Below are positions 1 to 7,947 of a DNA stretch of 21,426 nucleotides, in pieces (position 1 is the stretch's first letter; each line of letters opens with the position of its first letter). A program made the translations under genes and the position numbers. The notes beneath the pieces were generated by a model. It was given only the letters and a program-made list of their open reading frames with translations. It made no database searches and was not told the origin of the DNA. The DNA is from DATESG01 sp964480275 (GTDB lineage Bacteria; Bacillota_I; Bacilli_A; RFN20; CAG-826), in assembly GCA_964480275.1 (NCBI GenBank), contig CAYZOC010000016.1, positions 1-21,426 on the forward strand, read 5' to 3'.

Positions 1-44
1 ATCCACGTGTATACAAAACAAAGAGAAATGTTGCTTTTAATTAG

Positions 45-1358
45 TCATGTGACATTTTTATTTTTAATATACATTTTTGTTTTTAAAAATTTTGGTAATG
101 AAGGTTTCTTTTCAATAAAATTTAAATATAAAGTTGTTTTCTTTGTGACCAAATTATTATTGACTATTTGTTCTATCTGCTTTTTTGGTGTTTTTTCTAA
201 AATTACATTAATTACAAGTGTGTCAAGCATTTCCCCCGCAACTAGATAAGAATCATCACTAGAATTAGGCGCTAGTTTGATTAGAATTAAGTCGTATTTT
301 TCTTTGTAAGAAACGAACAAATTATTAAAACTATCATCTTTTAATATTCTAGAAGGGAATAAGCTCACTCCCCCTTCAACATAGTGTAGATTCTTCTTAA
401 TCTCTATTTCTTCAGGTATAACGCCACTATCATGGTAGTCTACTATAGTGTTTTTATTTGTGTACATAAATAGACTTTGATCTGATTTTGATTTTGTTAG
501 ATCTAAATCCATGACTAATACTTTTAAACCATTATTTGCATAGTTTTCTGCATACTTTCTAATGATGATGTCAATCTCTTTTCCTCCTTCAGGGGAAATA
601 AAACCTAACACCTTGATTAAACTGGTTGTTTTATTTGCTTCTACTTTATTTTGAAGTTTTAAAACTAAATCATCAATTGTCTTATCCGTCTCAACTTTAA
701 AGTTAGTCTTCATATGGTTGTAAGGGATTCCATAGTTATTATAACTACTTATTAATTGCACTTTTCCACTCAAGAGAGTTATTAGAAGTACCCCTCCAAC
801 ACCAATAACACCACCTAGTAATACTCCAATTGCGTAATATAGTGTTTTAGATTGTCCACTATAAGTAGACGCTGTTGCTAATTCGCCAACAATCAAACTT
901 TCGGTAAAGACAGAATAATTTTCGTTACCATATGTAACAGCGGACTCAATTATTGCATTTAGTATTAAATGATTAAATTCACTGTTTTCACTAACAAAAG
1001 CAACCTTTATGGAAGGAACGTTAGTTGTTGATGAGACTGAAAGTCCATTTCTTAAGAAACCAACCGTTAGGTCTTCACCATTATTCGTCACTTCCTCTTC
1101 TTCAAGACTAATTAAGGCTAGCTCTAGAACATCAGTTGATTTAGCAACTTCCGTAGCAGTATTTAGCATCGCTGTGTTTATCGCTCGATTAATAATAAAT
1201 GTCCCAGAAGCAGTATATTCTGCTGTTAAAAAACTATTAGCATAAATAACACCAAATATTAGTCCTAATAAAGTTGTGCCAATAATATAGATGACTCGTT
1301 TCCAAAGTATCTTAAAAAGATCTACAAGACTAATCGATGTTTCTGTTTGATCATTCAT
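45..1358 (-). CDS. Wzz-type polysaccharide chain-length protein with degenerate tyrosine-kinase domain
   Basis: This 437-residue protein probably controls chain length or export of a surface polysaccharide. It has the layout of a Wzz co-polymerase fused to a cytoplasmic bacterial tyrosine kinase (BY-kinase). Membrane segments lie at about 21-42 and 173-197, with an extracytoplasmic Wzz-like part between them. From about 246 the protein aligns with CpsD/Wzc kinases, but the motifs are degraded. The Walker A region reads SPEGGKE (255-261) where GEGKST-like residues are expected, the Walker A' strand is VLVMDLDL (280-287), and the Walker B-like strand is YDLILIKLAP (355-364) with lysine in place of the aspartate. 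No C-terminal tyrosine cluster is seen. It is therefore probably catalytically inactive. A GGGGAG ribosome site precedes the ATG, and the gene follows the dehydratase gene by 18 bases, so the two are probably co-transcribed. Confidence 0.75.
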   Translation of the reverse strand: MNDQTETSISLVDLFKILWKRVIYIIGTTLLGLIFGVIYANSFLTAEYTASGTFIINRAINTAMLNTATEVAKSTDVLELALISLEEEEVTNNGEDLTVGFLRNGLSVSSTTNVPSIKVAFVSENSEFNHLILNAIIESAVTYGNENYSVFTESLIVGELATASTYSGQSKTLYYAIGVLLGGVIGVGGVLLITLLSGKVQLISSYNNYGIPYNHMKTNFKVETDKTIDDLVLKLQNKVEANKTTSLIKVLGFISPEGGKEIDIIIRKYAENYANNGLKVLVMDLDLTKSKSDQSLFMYTNKNTIVDYHDSGVIPEEIEIKKNLHYVEGGVSLFPSRILKDDSFNNLFVSYKEKYDLILIKLAPNSSDDSYLVAGEMLDTLVINVILEKTPKKQIEQIVNNNLVTKKTTLYLNFIEKKPSLPKFLKTKMYIKNKNVT

Positions 1359-1376
1359 AATGTATCTCCCCGTCCA

Positions 1377-3266
1377 TTATTTTGTCTCAATGTGATAAGT
1401 GTCTACCATTCTAACAATAAAATCTATAATTTCTTCATCGTGTTCTTTTTCAATAATCGAATATGCTTCTTCGATATTAATCGTAGTGACTTTATTTTTT
1501 AATTCAATGTAGATTTTATTATTACTTGTTCTTAAGTGTTCTTTAGCGTCAATTAGTATTTCTTCATATAATTTCTCACCAGGTCTTAGTCCGACAAATT
1601 CTATAGCAATATCTTTAAGGGGAACTAGCCCACTTTGTCTAATTATTTTTTCGGCTAGATCGACTATTTTAACGGGTTGACCCATATCAAGAATAAATAT
1701 CTCACCATCACTAGCAAATACACCTGATTGAAGAATTAGACTTACGGCTTCGGGTATTGTCATGAAGAATCTAGTGATTTCAGGGTGAGTAATAGTAATT
1801 GGTCCACCTTCTTCGATTTGTTTTTCAAATAGAGGAATAACTGAACCGTTTGAGCCAAGCACATTACCAAATCTAACTGCCGAATAAGCAGTTTCTTTTG
1901 TTAAAGAAGAGAAGTGTTGAATGATCATCTCGGCATAACGTTTTGTTGCCCCCATTACATTCGTGGGTCTTACTGCCTTATCAGTTGATACGAGGACCAT
2001 CTTATCAACTTTGTACTTCATTGAAGCGTTAGCAACGTTATATGTGCCAATAATATTAGTCCTAATTGCTTCCATTGGACTATCTTCCATCAGAGGCACA
2101 TGTTTATAGGCTGCTGCATGGAAGACAATATTAGGCTGATGTTGTTCAAATATATGATTGACTCTATTTTCATTATATGTTGAACCAATTAGAGTAATAA
2201 GCTCAACTTTACTATTTTCTCTAATCTTTCTTCTCACTAATTCTTGTTGAATTGCATAAACACCATTTTCATAAATATCAAAGAGAATAATCTTGGTGGG
2301 ATTATAAGAAAATACCTGCCGGCATAACTCTGAACCAATTGAACCACCCGCTCCAGTAATGAGCACTACTTTATCCTTGATAAACTCTTCAATTTCTTTG
2401 GTATCAAAGGTAATCGGTTCTCGTCCTAGTAATTCTTCTAGCGATACATCAACAATTTTATGGGTATCACTTAAACCCATCTCGGTCATCAGTGGCAGTC
2501 TTTTTACTCTAACATTAGATTGTTCTAAATAACGAAGTAAACGATGTAAGTCATTTCGTGTAAAATCTGAAATCGCGACGATCACTTCTTCAATTTCATA
2601 TTTTTTAATGATCGCGGCAATATTTTCGGTTGGTCCTTCAACTTTCTTCCCTAAGAAGCGACGACCAATCTTATCTTTATTATCGTCAAGAAATACTTTT
2701 ACGTAGTTTTTCATTAAGTGATTGTTTGTTATTTCATCATGCACTAGCTTGCCACCTTGGCCAGCCCCAACAATAAGGGTGTTGATGTTTTTATCGCTAC
2801 TTCGATAAATGACACGAAATATTCTTCTTAAGTATCTAATGCCAACAAGAGCAAAACTCTCCGTTGTAGCGATAAACACTACGGTCAAAGGATTAAAATG
2901 CCCGAGATTAAAGATTTCAATTCGCTCATTTAACATTGTTACAAAAGCAAATACACCATTGGTCACAAACACGAGTACAAATATCTTGACCATATCAATA
3001 ACACCAATATGTTCAATTAGTGAGCGATACATCCCAAATAATTCAAATACTAAAATAGAAAATATCGCAAAAGCAAGGATAAAATAAAACACATTCCACG
3101 AAAGTGTTCTTTGATCAACAAGGACTGCGAATATAAGCGTGATTAAAATAATCCCAAAATCACTCAAGCGAAATAGGTATGCTTTCAATGTTGTTAAACT
3201 TACGGTTAAACCCTTTTTCATAATAGGTATAAGTGCAAAATACTTTGCTTGAAAACATTGTATCAT
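1377..3266 (-). CDS. FlaA1/CapD-family membrane nucleoside-diphosphate-sugar 4,6-dehydratase/epimerase
   Basis: This 629-residue enzyme is predicted to convert a UDP-HexNAc to a 4-keto-6-deoxy sugar for surface glycan synthesis. About four membrane helices (roughly 33-150) are followed by a CoA-binding-like Rossmann domain (about 160-285). The catalytic short-chain dehydrogenase domain follows, with TGAGGSIGSE at 304-313 and HAAAYKHVP at 383-391. STDKAVRPTNVMGATK (427-442) carries Thr-Asp-Lys, and methionine replaces the usual catalytic tyrosine, as in Campylobacter PglF-type enzymes. The first ATG has only a weak GAGAG site. An internal ATG at codon 16 lacks a ribosome site, so the start is uncertain. 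The gene heads an operon with the Wzz-type gene. The family is clear; the substrate is not. Confidence 0.88.
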   Translation of the reverse strand: MIQCFQAKYFALIPIMKKGLTVSLTTLKAYLFRLSDFGIILITLIFAVLVDQRTLSWNVFYFILAFAIFSILVFELFGMYRSLIEHIGVIDMVKIFVLVFVTNGVFAFVTMLNERIEIFNLGHFNPLTVVFIATTESFALVGIRYLRRIFRVIYRSSDKNINTLIVGAGQGGKLVHDEITNNHLMKNYVKVFLDDNKDKIGRRFLGKKVEGPTENIAAIIKKYEIEEVIVAISDFTRNDLHRLLRYLEQSNVRVKRLPLMTEMGLSDTHKIVDVSLEELLGREPITFDTKEIEEFIKDKVVLITGAGGSIGSELCRQVFSYNPTKIILFDIYENGVYAIQQELVRRKIRENSKVELITLIGSTYNENRVNHIFEQHQPNIVFHAAAYKHVPLMEDSPMEAIRTNIIGTYNVANASMKYKVDKMVLVSTDKAVRPTNVMGATKRYAEMIIQHFSSLTKETAYSAVRFGNVLGSNGSVIPLFEKQIEEGGPITITHPEITRFFMTIPEAVSLILQSGVFASDGEIFILDMGQPVKIVDLAEKIIRQSGLVPLKDIAIEFVGLRPGEKLYEEILIDAKEHLRTSNNKIYIELKNKVTTINIEEAYSIIEKEHDEEIIDFIVRMVDTYHIETK

Positions 3267-3301
3267 AAGTTTAGCTCTCAGCTATACATTTAATGTAGTT
3301 T

Positions 3302-3330
3302 TATATAGCGCTTTAACTAAACTTATACAA
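3302..3330 (-). promoter_or_regulatory. Candidate promoter for the polysaccharide genes
   Basis: On the minus strand TTGTAT and TATATA are separated by 17 bases. They lie between the terminator of the FMN reductase gene and the dehydratase start. The match to consensus is moderate, so this is a positional inference. Confidence 0.35.
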
Positions 3331-3342
3331 CATATAATCAAA

Positions 3343-3370
3343 CAAAAAAGTCATCCTCATCGGGATGACC
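3343..3370 (-). terminator. Rho-independent terminator of the FMN reductase gene
   Basis: GTCATCC and GGATGAC form a perfect 7-bp stem with a 6-base loop. On the minus strand a run of six T follows. It lies about 20 bases beyond the reductase stop codon. Confidence 0.85.
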
Positions 3371-3391
3371 TTGTTTTTGCTTGTCTTTTGA

Positions 3392-3931
3392 TTAGATGAA
3401 GTCCACTAAAGCTTTAGCAAGTAAAGCGAAGAATTTCTTTGTTTCTTCACTAATTAGGAGGCCCTTTTCATCAAAAAGGGTGTGTGATTCTGCTAGATAA
3501 GCTTCAGGTTGAGCAATTGTCACGACATTAAGAAATGATAATACATTCTTAACTTGGGTGGCAGCACCAAAGCCACTTAGTTTACCTGGGGACTGCGAGA
3601 CCACTAGAGCCTTCTTGCCATTCCAGGCTGATTGTCCCCATGGACGACTGCCAACATCTAGCGCATTTTTTAAGGCGGCTGGCATTGCTCTATTATGTTC
3701 TGGTGTAACAATAATTAGTCCATCAACCGCTTTTAATTTATTTCTAAAAGATACATAAGCAGAAGGTTGTTCTTCTAAACCATCAAAGTCTTGGTTATAT
3801 AAAGGAAGATCAGCAATTTCAATAAACTCTACTTCGACATCCTTTTTTAAAATAGTAGCGAGGGTATTAGCAACCATGCCACTTAAACTATTCTTTCTAA
3901 TTGACCCAACAATAATTCCGATTTTTTTCAT
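3392..3931 (-). CDS. NADPH-dependent FMN reductase / azoreductase-like flavoprotein
   Basis: This 179-residue cytosolic flavodoxin-fold protein matches the NADPH-dependent FMN reductase family, which includes chromate, azo and quinone reductases. The FMN phosphate loop is GSIRKNSLS (9-17). The family signature TPEHNRAMPAALKNALD (76-92) is complete. Length is normal for the family. An AAGGAG site lies 11 bases before the ATG. The gene is monocistronic, with its own terminator. The physiological electron acceptor cannot be read from the sequence. Confidence 0.88.
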   Translation of the reverse strand: MKKIGIIVGSIRKNSLSGMVANTLATILKKDVEVEFIEIADLPLYNQDFDGLEEQPSAYVSFRNKLKAVDGLIIVTPEHNRAMPAALKNALDVGSRPWGQSAWNGKKALVVSQSPGKLSGFGAATQVKNVLSFLNVVTIAQPEAYLAESHTLFDEKGLLISEETKKFFALLAKALVDFI

Positions 3932-4076
3932 ATATTTTATATCTCCTTTTTCATATGATTTCTAGTTATGATTATAGTTGAATATATTACGAAACCGAAA
4001 TGAAATGCTCAGATAAATAACAATATTTTGTTAATCACACTTATAAGGTAAAATATAAGGTAGTTGAGGAAAAATT

Positions 4077-4316
4077 ATGGAAAATAAAATAAAGACAAAA
4101 ACATTAGTATTAAGGATTCTATCAATCATCACGCTTATATTAGGTTTTGCCGTATTAGTTTATGGAATGATTGATTATTTTATCCAAGTATCCACTAGTG
4201 GTAGTCCTCTAACTTTAACTGATCGACCAATGATAATTATCTATATTTCTTTCCCCATTATGTTTTTAGGCTTCTTTCTATATGTATTAGGATACGGAAA
4301 GAAAAAAATAAGCTGA
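4077..4316 (+). CDS. Small two-helix membrane protein of unknown function
   Basis: This 79-residue protein has two strongly hydrophobic stretches, about 11-35 and 51-71. A short polar loop joins them and the ends are lysine-rich (KIKTKT and GKKKIS), which suggests both termini face the cytoplasm. A GAGG site lies 7 bases before the ATG, supporting translation. It is a lone plus-strand gene between minus-strand neighbours and converges on the XRE regulator gene, whose terminator overlaps its stop codon. I do not recognise the family. Confidence 0.6.
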   Translation: MENKIKTKTLVLRILSIITLILGFAVLVYGMIDYFIQVSTSGSPLTLTDRPMIIIYISFPIMFLGFFLYVLGYGKKKIS

Positions 4317-4329
4317 GTGTATTACTCAA
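4302..4329 (-). terminator. Terminator of the XRE regulator gene
   Basis: TGAGT and ACTCA form a 5-bp stem with a 5-base loop. Read on the minus strand it is followed by a T-rich tail (GCTTATTTTTTTC). It overlaps the end of the convergent small membrane protein gene. The stem is short, so strength is uncertain. Confidence 0.55.
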
Positions 4330-4350
4330 CTTACTTTCGATATATCTTAC

Positions 4351-4965
4351 TTACTTTTTTCTTTTTCGACTCATCGATATTGAACTAGTGATTGAATAAT
4401 AGATTGGAATAAGCATAAACACTAGCCAAGTTGGATGCCATAAGTCCCACATCATACCTATCCCTACATAAATGAATGTCATAAGGACAGGAAAGGCAAA
4501 GACACTTGCGTTTCTTTTTTCAATTGCGCTAATGAGACTAAAGACAAGTGGAATTGTAATAAATAGTACCCATCCTTTAGTGAATCCATCAGGGGGAACA
4601 AGAAACCCTAATAATAAATAAACTAGAACAGTGATAAGAACATAACTAGAACGAACTATATTTATCAATAAGTTGTGACGTTCTGTTTCGATGTTTTCTA
4701 ATTCAACTTGTTCTTGCTTTTCTATCCGGTCTACGACTTCCGCTTTGATGTCTTCATCTTTTTCATCAGTAGATAATAATTCATCAAGTGAGATTCCATA
4801 AATTCTAGCTAGTAAAATAAGGTTATCAGTATCAGGAGAGGCTTCCGCTCGCTCCCACTTACTAATAGCTTGACGGCTAATTCCTAGTTTATCGGCTAGC
4901 TCTTCTTGCGAGAGTCCACTAGCTTTTCTTAATTTGACAAGACGACTGGCTATTTCTAAATTCAT
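4351..4965 (-). CDS. XRE-family regulator with C-terminal membrane segments
   Basis: The N-terminal 65 residues form a textbook Cro/CI helix-turn-helix (LRKASGLSQEELADKLGI, then SRQAISKWER). A charged linker of about 30 residues follows, and the last 100 residues hold about four hydrophobic segments ending in a basic tail. This is the architecture of membrane-anchored XRE regulators common in Firmicutes. The signal they sense is generally unknown. Two consecutive ATGs occur: GGAGG lies 4 bases from the first (4968) and 7 bases from the second (4965), so I chose the second. An inverted repeat upstream (5007-5048) may be its own operator. Confidence 0.85.
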   Translation of the reverse strand: MNLEIASRLVKLRKASGLSQEELADKLGISRQAISKWERAEASPDTDNLILLARIYGISLDELLSTDEKDEDIKAEVVDRIEKQEQVELENIETERHNLLINIVRSSYVLITVLVYLLLGFLVPPDGFTKGWVLFITIPLVFSLISAIEKRNASVFAFPVLMTFIYVGIGMMWDLWHPTWLVFMLIPIYYSITSSISMSRKRKK

Positions 4966-5006
4966 CATCGTTCCTCCTTGTATGGCATTATTCTAGACTA
5001 TTATTG

Positions 5007-5055
5007 CTAGTTGCCTCTACCAATTCTAGGTTGAACTTTCGCAACTAGTGGTTGC
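5007..5055. promoter_or_regulatory. Inverted repeats upstream of the XRE gene, candidate operator
   Basis: CTAGTTGC (5007-5014) and GCAACTAG (5041-5048) are perfect 8-base inverted repeats. The second is nested in a further dyad, GCAAC-TAGTG-GTTGC (5041-5055). They lie in the leader of the XRE gene, where an autoregulatory site is expected. Binding is inferred only from position and symmetry. Confidence 0.35.
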
Positions 5056-5082
5056 ATTTATATAATATCAAACAAAAGAAGA

Positions 5083-5111
5083 TAAAAAGTGATAGATTTT
5101 ACTCCATCACT
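5083..5111 (-). terminator. Terminator of the cysK-cysE operon, overlapping the cysE stop codon
   Basis: On the minus strand AGTGATGGA pairs with TCTATCACT (9 bp, one G-T pair) around a 6-base loop. TTTTTATC follows. The left arm encodes the last codons of cysE and the stop codon falls in the loop. Confidence 0.8.
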
Positions 5112-5626
5112 TCTGTTTTGATTGTCTTATGGGCAGGGATACCTTTGAGAATAGAATTAGGTGGGGCATCACGAGTAACTAGACTATGAGCGTAGATAAT
5201 AGAACCATCACCAATTTTAACATTACCAATAATACTTGCCCCTGTATAAATTGTTACATTATTACCTATTTTTGGGTGGCGATCAACACGTTCAAAAGTT
5301 GCTGCTCCTAGTGTGACATTATGAAAGATATGGCAGTAATCACCGACAACCGCCGTCTCACCAATTACAACCCCCATCCCGTGATCAATAAAGACACCCT
5401 TACCAATTCTAGCACCAGGATGAATATCAATTCCAGTTATCCTTCGCGTCCGATAACTAATATAGCGAGCAATCTTTTTCATTCCCTTGTTCCATAGTTT
5501 ATGGGCTCTTCGATGACGGCGTAGAGCAATCACACCTGGATAGAAGAAATACATGAAAAGACAGCATTCAGCAGCCGGGTCTTTAAGTTTAGCCATTGCT
5601 AAATCTTCTTTGGCGCATTTAAACAT
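5099..5626 (-). CDS. cysE: Serine O-acetyltransferase (short form)
   Basis: This enzyme makes O-acetylserine from serine and acetyl-CoA, the substrate of CysK in cysteine synthesis. The 175-residue protein has an N-terminal helical part (YFFYPGVIALRRHRRAH) and a left-handed beta-helix of hexapeptide repeats. The catalytic region is FIDHGMGVVIGET (79-91), and RHPKIG (116-121) is also present. It is shorter than E. coli CysE, as is usual in Firmicutes. An upstream in-frame TTG (5641) exists, but GGGAG lies 8 bases before the ATG at 5626, so I used that start. The ATG sits 5 bases after the cysK stop, which indicates translational coupling. Confidence 0.92.
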   Translation of the reverse strand: MFKCAKEDLAMAKLKDPAAECCLFMYFFYPGVIALRRHRRAHKLWNKGMKKIARYISYRTRRITGIDIHPGARIGKGVFIDHGMGVVIGETAVVGDYCHIFHNVTLGAATFERVDRHPKIGNNVTIYTGASIIGNVKIGDGSIIYAHSLVTRDAPPNSILKGIPAHKTIKTEVME

Positions 5627-5631
5627 AAATA

Positions 5632-6558
5632 TTACTCCCAAAGTGAGGTTGATAAATAACGCTCACCCGTATCACAAACAATAAAAACAATTGTTTTATC
5701 TTTATTTTCTTCTCTTAAAGCTAGTTTAGTCGCAGCCGCTAGATTGGCCCCACTAGACATCCCGGCAAAGATACCTTCACTTTTTGCTAGTTTACGGGCA
5801 TAAGCAAATGCTTCTTCATCTTCAATTCTAATGATTTCATCAATGATTGAGGTATTAAGTACTTTGGGAATAAAGCCCGCGCCAATTCCTTGTATCTTAT
5901 GTGGTCCGGCCTTTTCGCCACTTAAGACACTGCTACTTTTTGGTTCAACTGCGATCACTTTAATTGTTTGATTGTATTTTTTTAATGTTTCACCAACACC
6001 AGTAATTGTCCCGCCTGTGCCTACTCCAGCGACAAACACATCAATATTTCCCTCAGTATCTTTTAATATTTCTGGTCCTGTTGTTTGACGATGAATCTCA
6101 GGGTTTGCCATATTTTCAAATTGCATCGGCATAATATAGTTGGGGTTTTTACTAACAAGCTCACTAGCTAGTCGAATTGAACCATTCATTCCTTCACTAG
6201 CAGGGGTTAAATAAAGTTTGGCCCCAAGAGCGCTAACAATTTGTGTTCGCTCCTTTGATACTGTCTCGGGCATCACTAAAATAAGGGGGTAACCTTTAGA
6301 CGCACAAATGAAGGCTAGTCCAATGCCAGTATTACCACTTGTTGGTTCAATAAAGACACTATCCTCTTTGACTAGGCCCTGATCTTCAAGCGCCTTAACT
6401 AGTGCATACGCTAGCCGGTCTTTGACACTTGCAAGTGGATTATGGTTTTCTAGTTTCGCTAATATTCTTGCACTTGTCCCAATTTCTTTTTCATAGTTTC
6501 GTAATCGCACAAGTGGGGTATTACCGATTAGTTCTATATAACTATCATATATTTTCAT
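5632..6558 (-). CDS. cysK: Cysteine synthase (O-acetylserine sulfhydrylase), PLP-dependent
   Basis: It makes cysteine from O-acetylserine and sulfide. The 308-residue protein shows the PLP lysine in NPLASVKDR (K46), the substrate loop TSGNTG (73-78), the PLP phosphate loop GVGTGGT (178-184) and SSGANLAA near the end. An earlier TTG would add nine residues. GAGG lies 7 bases before the ATG at 6558 and the protein then begins MKIYDSYIELIGNTPLVRL, as in homologues. It forms an operon with cysE, and the pair can also assemble as the cysteine synthase complex. A TATACT -10-like box lies upstream at about 6576-6581, without a clear -35. No T-box or S-box leader fits the 72-base gap. Confidence 0.94.
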   Translation of the reverse strand: MKIYDSYIELIGNTPLVRLRNYEKEIGTSARILAKLENHNPLASVKDRLAYALVKALEDQGLVKEDSVFIEPTSGNTGIGLAFICASKGYPLILVMPETVSKERTQIVSALGAKLYLTPASEGMNGSIRLASELVSKNPNYIMPMQFENMANPEIHRQTTGPEILKDTEGNIDVFVAGVGTGGTITGVGETLKKYNQTIKVIAVEPKSSSVLSGEKAGPHKIQGIGAGFIPKVLNTSIIDEIIRIEDEEAFAYARKLAKSEGIFAGMSSGANLAAATKLALREENKDKTIVFIVCDTGERYLSTSLWE

Positions 6559-6630
6559 TGTTTTTCCTCGATAAAAGTATAACAAAAAATATCTTGTTTA
6601 GGGTGTTGATACATTTATTAGCAAAAATAA

Positions 6631-7545
6631 CTATTTGATCAATTGTTCAAAAGCCCGTGGTGTCTTGGCTTTAAATTTTACAAGCTTCTTTGTAAAAGGA
6701 TGGATGAATTGGATTTCATAGGCATGAAGCATCAGACGGCTTGCTTCCATGTTTTTAATTCCATACTTTTTATCACCAACAACAGGATGACCTAGATCAT
6801 TCATGTGAACACGAATTTGGTTTTTTCTCCCTGTTTTAATATTTACATCGACAAGACTATATTTATCATTACTCTTGATGACTTTATATTCGGTTTCCGC
6901 GTATTGTCCATCTTTACTCTTGTGTCCAGAATACATCATATTTGTTTTTGTTTTATGAAGGAATGATTTAACTGAACCCATTTCTTGTTCAAGTTTTCCT
7001 TCCACTACTGCGTAATAGCCCCGTTTTTTAACAGTGTTATTCCAATCATCTTGGAGGGCATTACGGAGCGCGAGACTTTTAGCAAACATCAAGACGCCTG
7101 ATGTATCTTCATCAAGCCGATGCACAACAAAGACGCGGGCATTAGCGTCGTTATGTTGAACATGTTCATTAACAAGCCGATAAGCTGTTTTGACTGTTTC
7201 TTTTTCACTAGCAACACTAATGAGGCCACTTTGTTTGTTAATAACGACTAGTTCATCATCTTCATGAATGATTGATAGTTTCTCACCCTTTAATACCACA
7301 ACACGTTTATTGGTAAAAGGTGTTACTTTAACTTCATCTTTAGCGTATAGTTTGAAATCAAATTGTGATAATGGCACATCATTAACAAGAATTTGCTTGC
7401 GTGAAAGTAAACTCTTAATATTATTTCGACTCTTTCCACCTAGTGTTAAAAGCAAAAAATCAATTAAGATTGTCGCTTCCTTAACTGTATAAGTTTCAGT
7501 TTTAGCTCGTTGGGGACCGCTTCTTCTAGTTTTATTGCTTCGCAT
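6631..7545 (-). CDS. RluA/RluD-family RNA pseudouridine synthase
   Basis: This 304-residue enzyme should isomerise uridines in rRNA or tRNA. An S4-like RNA-binding domain (about 27-73) precedes the catalytic domain. The catalytic motif is HRLDEDTSG (142-150; Asp145), and GRKNQIRVHMNDLGHPVVGDKKYG carries the second family motif. A basic N-terminus (RSNKTRRSGPQR) fits RNA binding. AGGAAG lies 7 bases before the ATG. The target base cannot be told from the sequence. It lies upstream of cysK on the same strand, separated by 72 bases. Confidence 0.92.
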   Translation of the reverse strand: MRSNKTRRSGPQRAKTETYTVKEATILIDFLLLTLGGKSRNNIKSLLSRKQILVNDVPLSQFDFKLYAKDEVKVTPFTNKRVVVLKGEKLSIIHEDDELVVINKQSGLISVASEKETVKTAYRLVNEHVQHNDANARVFVVHRLDEDTSGVLMFAKSLALRNALQDDWNNTVKKRGYYAVVEGKLEQEMGSVKSFLHKTKTNMMYSGHKSKDGQYAETEYKVIKSNDKYSLVDVNIKTGRKNQIRVHMNDLGHPVVGDKKYGIKNMEASRLMLHAYEIQFIHPFTKKLVKFKAKTPRAFEQLIK

Positions 7546-7595
7546 ATTTTTACTTCCTAAATAATTATCATATTCGCTTGATAATTGCTGAACAC

Positions 7596-7624
7596 ATTAT
7601 AGGGCAAATAGCCTTTATTTTAAA
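7596..7624 (-). promoter_or_regulatory. Candidate promoter of the pseudouridine synthase gene
   Basis: A perfect TATAAT on the minus strand (7601-7596) has TTTAAA (4 of 6 to consensus) 17 bases upstream. It lies about 50 bases before the start codon. Confidence 0.5.
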
Positions 7625-7627
7625 ATT

Positions 7628-7915
7628 ATATTTATGATAATAAAATAGGATCAAGCAAGCAAATGAACGAAGGCTTATAATCTTGAACTTAATCGCTTGT
7701 TAGATTTGAGACTTTAAGGAAGTAATGCTCTTTGGCTTTAATCATTATTATCCGCTAAATCGACTTTGATCTGCTCAGTAATTGGTTTAAAAAAGTCACT
7801 GCTCAATAAGTCTGAAGTAGACTGGTCTCATATAAATGGTCTCACATCAATTGTAAAGTTGCATTACTTTAAAAAAGCTTATCTATTTATAGTTTAATAA
7901 ATTTGAGTAAGCGAG
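7628..7915. other. Non-coding stretch between divergent genes, with short repeats and a possible gene remnant
   Basis: The full gap between the divergent genes is 402 bases (7546-7947), and this middle part has no complete gene. It holds a direct repeat TGGTCTCA at 7823-7830 and 7837-7844 (period 14). It also has a perfect inverted pair, AAGTAATGC (7720-7728) and GCATTACTT (7861-7869). On the minus strand 7827-7738 is an open frame of 29 codons, closed upstream by TGA, whose translation looks protein-like (DFFKPITEQIKVDLADNND before the stop). It may be a decayed gene end. I recognise no riboswitch. Confidence 0.35.
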
Positions 7916-7938
7916 TATAATATTACATATTAAAGGAG
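7916..7938 (+). promoter_or_regulatory. -10 box and strong ribosome binding site of the phosphonate operon
   Basis: A perfect TATAAT (7916-7921) lies 26 bases before the ATG. Only a weak -35 (TTTAAT, 7893-7898) is found at 17 bases. The leader would be very short. AAAGGAG (7932-7938) lies 9 bases before the start. Confidence 0.45.
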
Positions 7939-7947
7939 TGTTTTCTT

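Noticed and set aside
7..249. Open frame of 80 codons on the plus strand
   Set aside because: It lies antisense to the Wzz-type gene, has no ribosome site, and its hydrophobic look comes from AT-rich sequence.
2809..3087. Plus-strand open frame of 92 codons
   Set aside because: It is the complement of the membrane part of the FlaA1/CapD-type gene and has no supporting signals.
5632..6585. Longer cysK starting from TTG at 6585
   Set aside because: The ATG at 6558 has a well-placed GAGG and gives the N-terminus typical of homologues.
6559..6630. Possible T-box or S-box before cysK
   Set aside because: The gap is only 72 bases and shows no matching motif or terminator hairpin.
7823..7844. Tandem TGGTCTCA units as the start of a CRISPR or satellite array
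   Set aside because: Only two 8-base copies occur, with no further units on either side.
7628..7947. Possible riboswitch or T-box leader before the phosphonate operon
   Set aside because: No T-box or known aptamer motif is visible, and the likely -10 box lies only 26 bases before the start, leaving no room for a structured leader.
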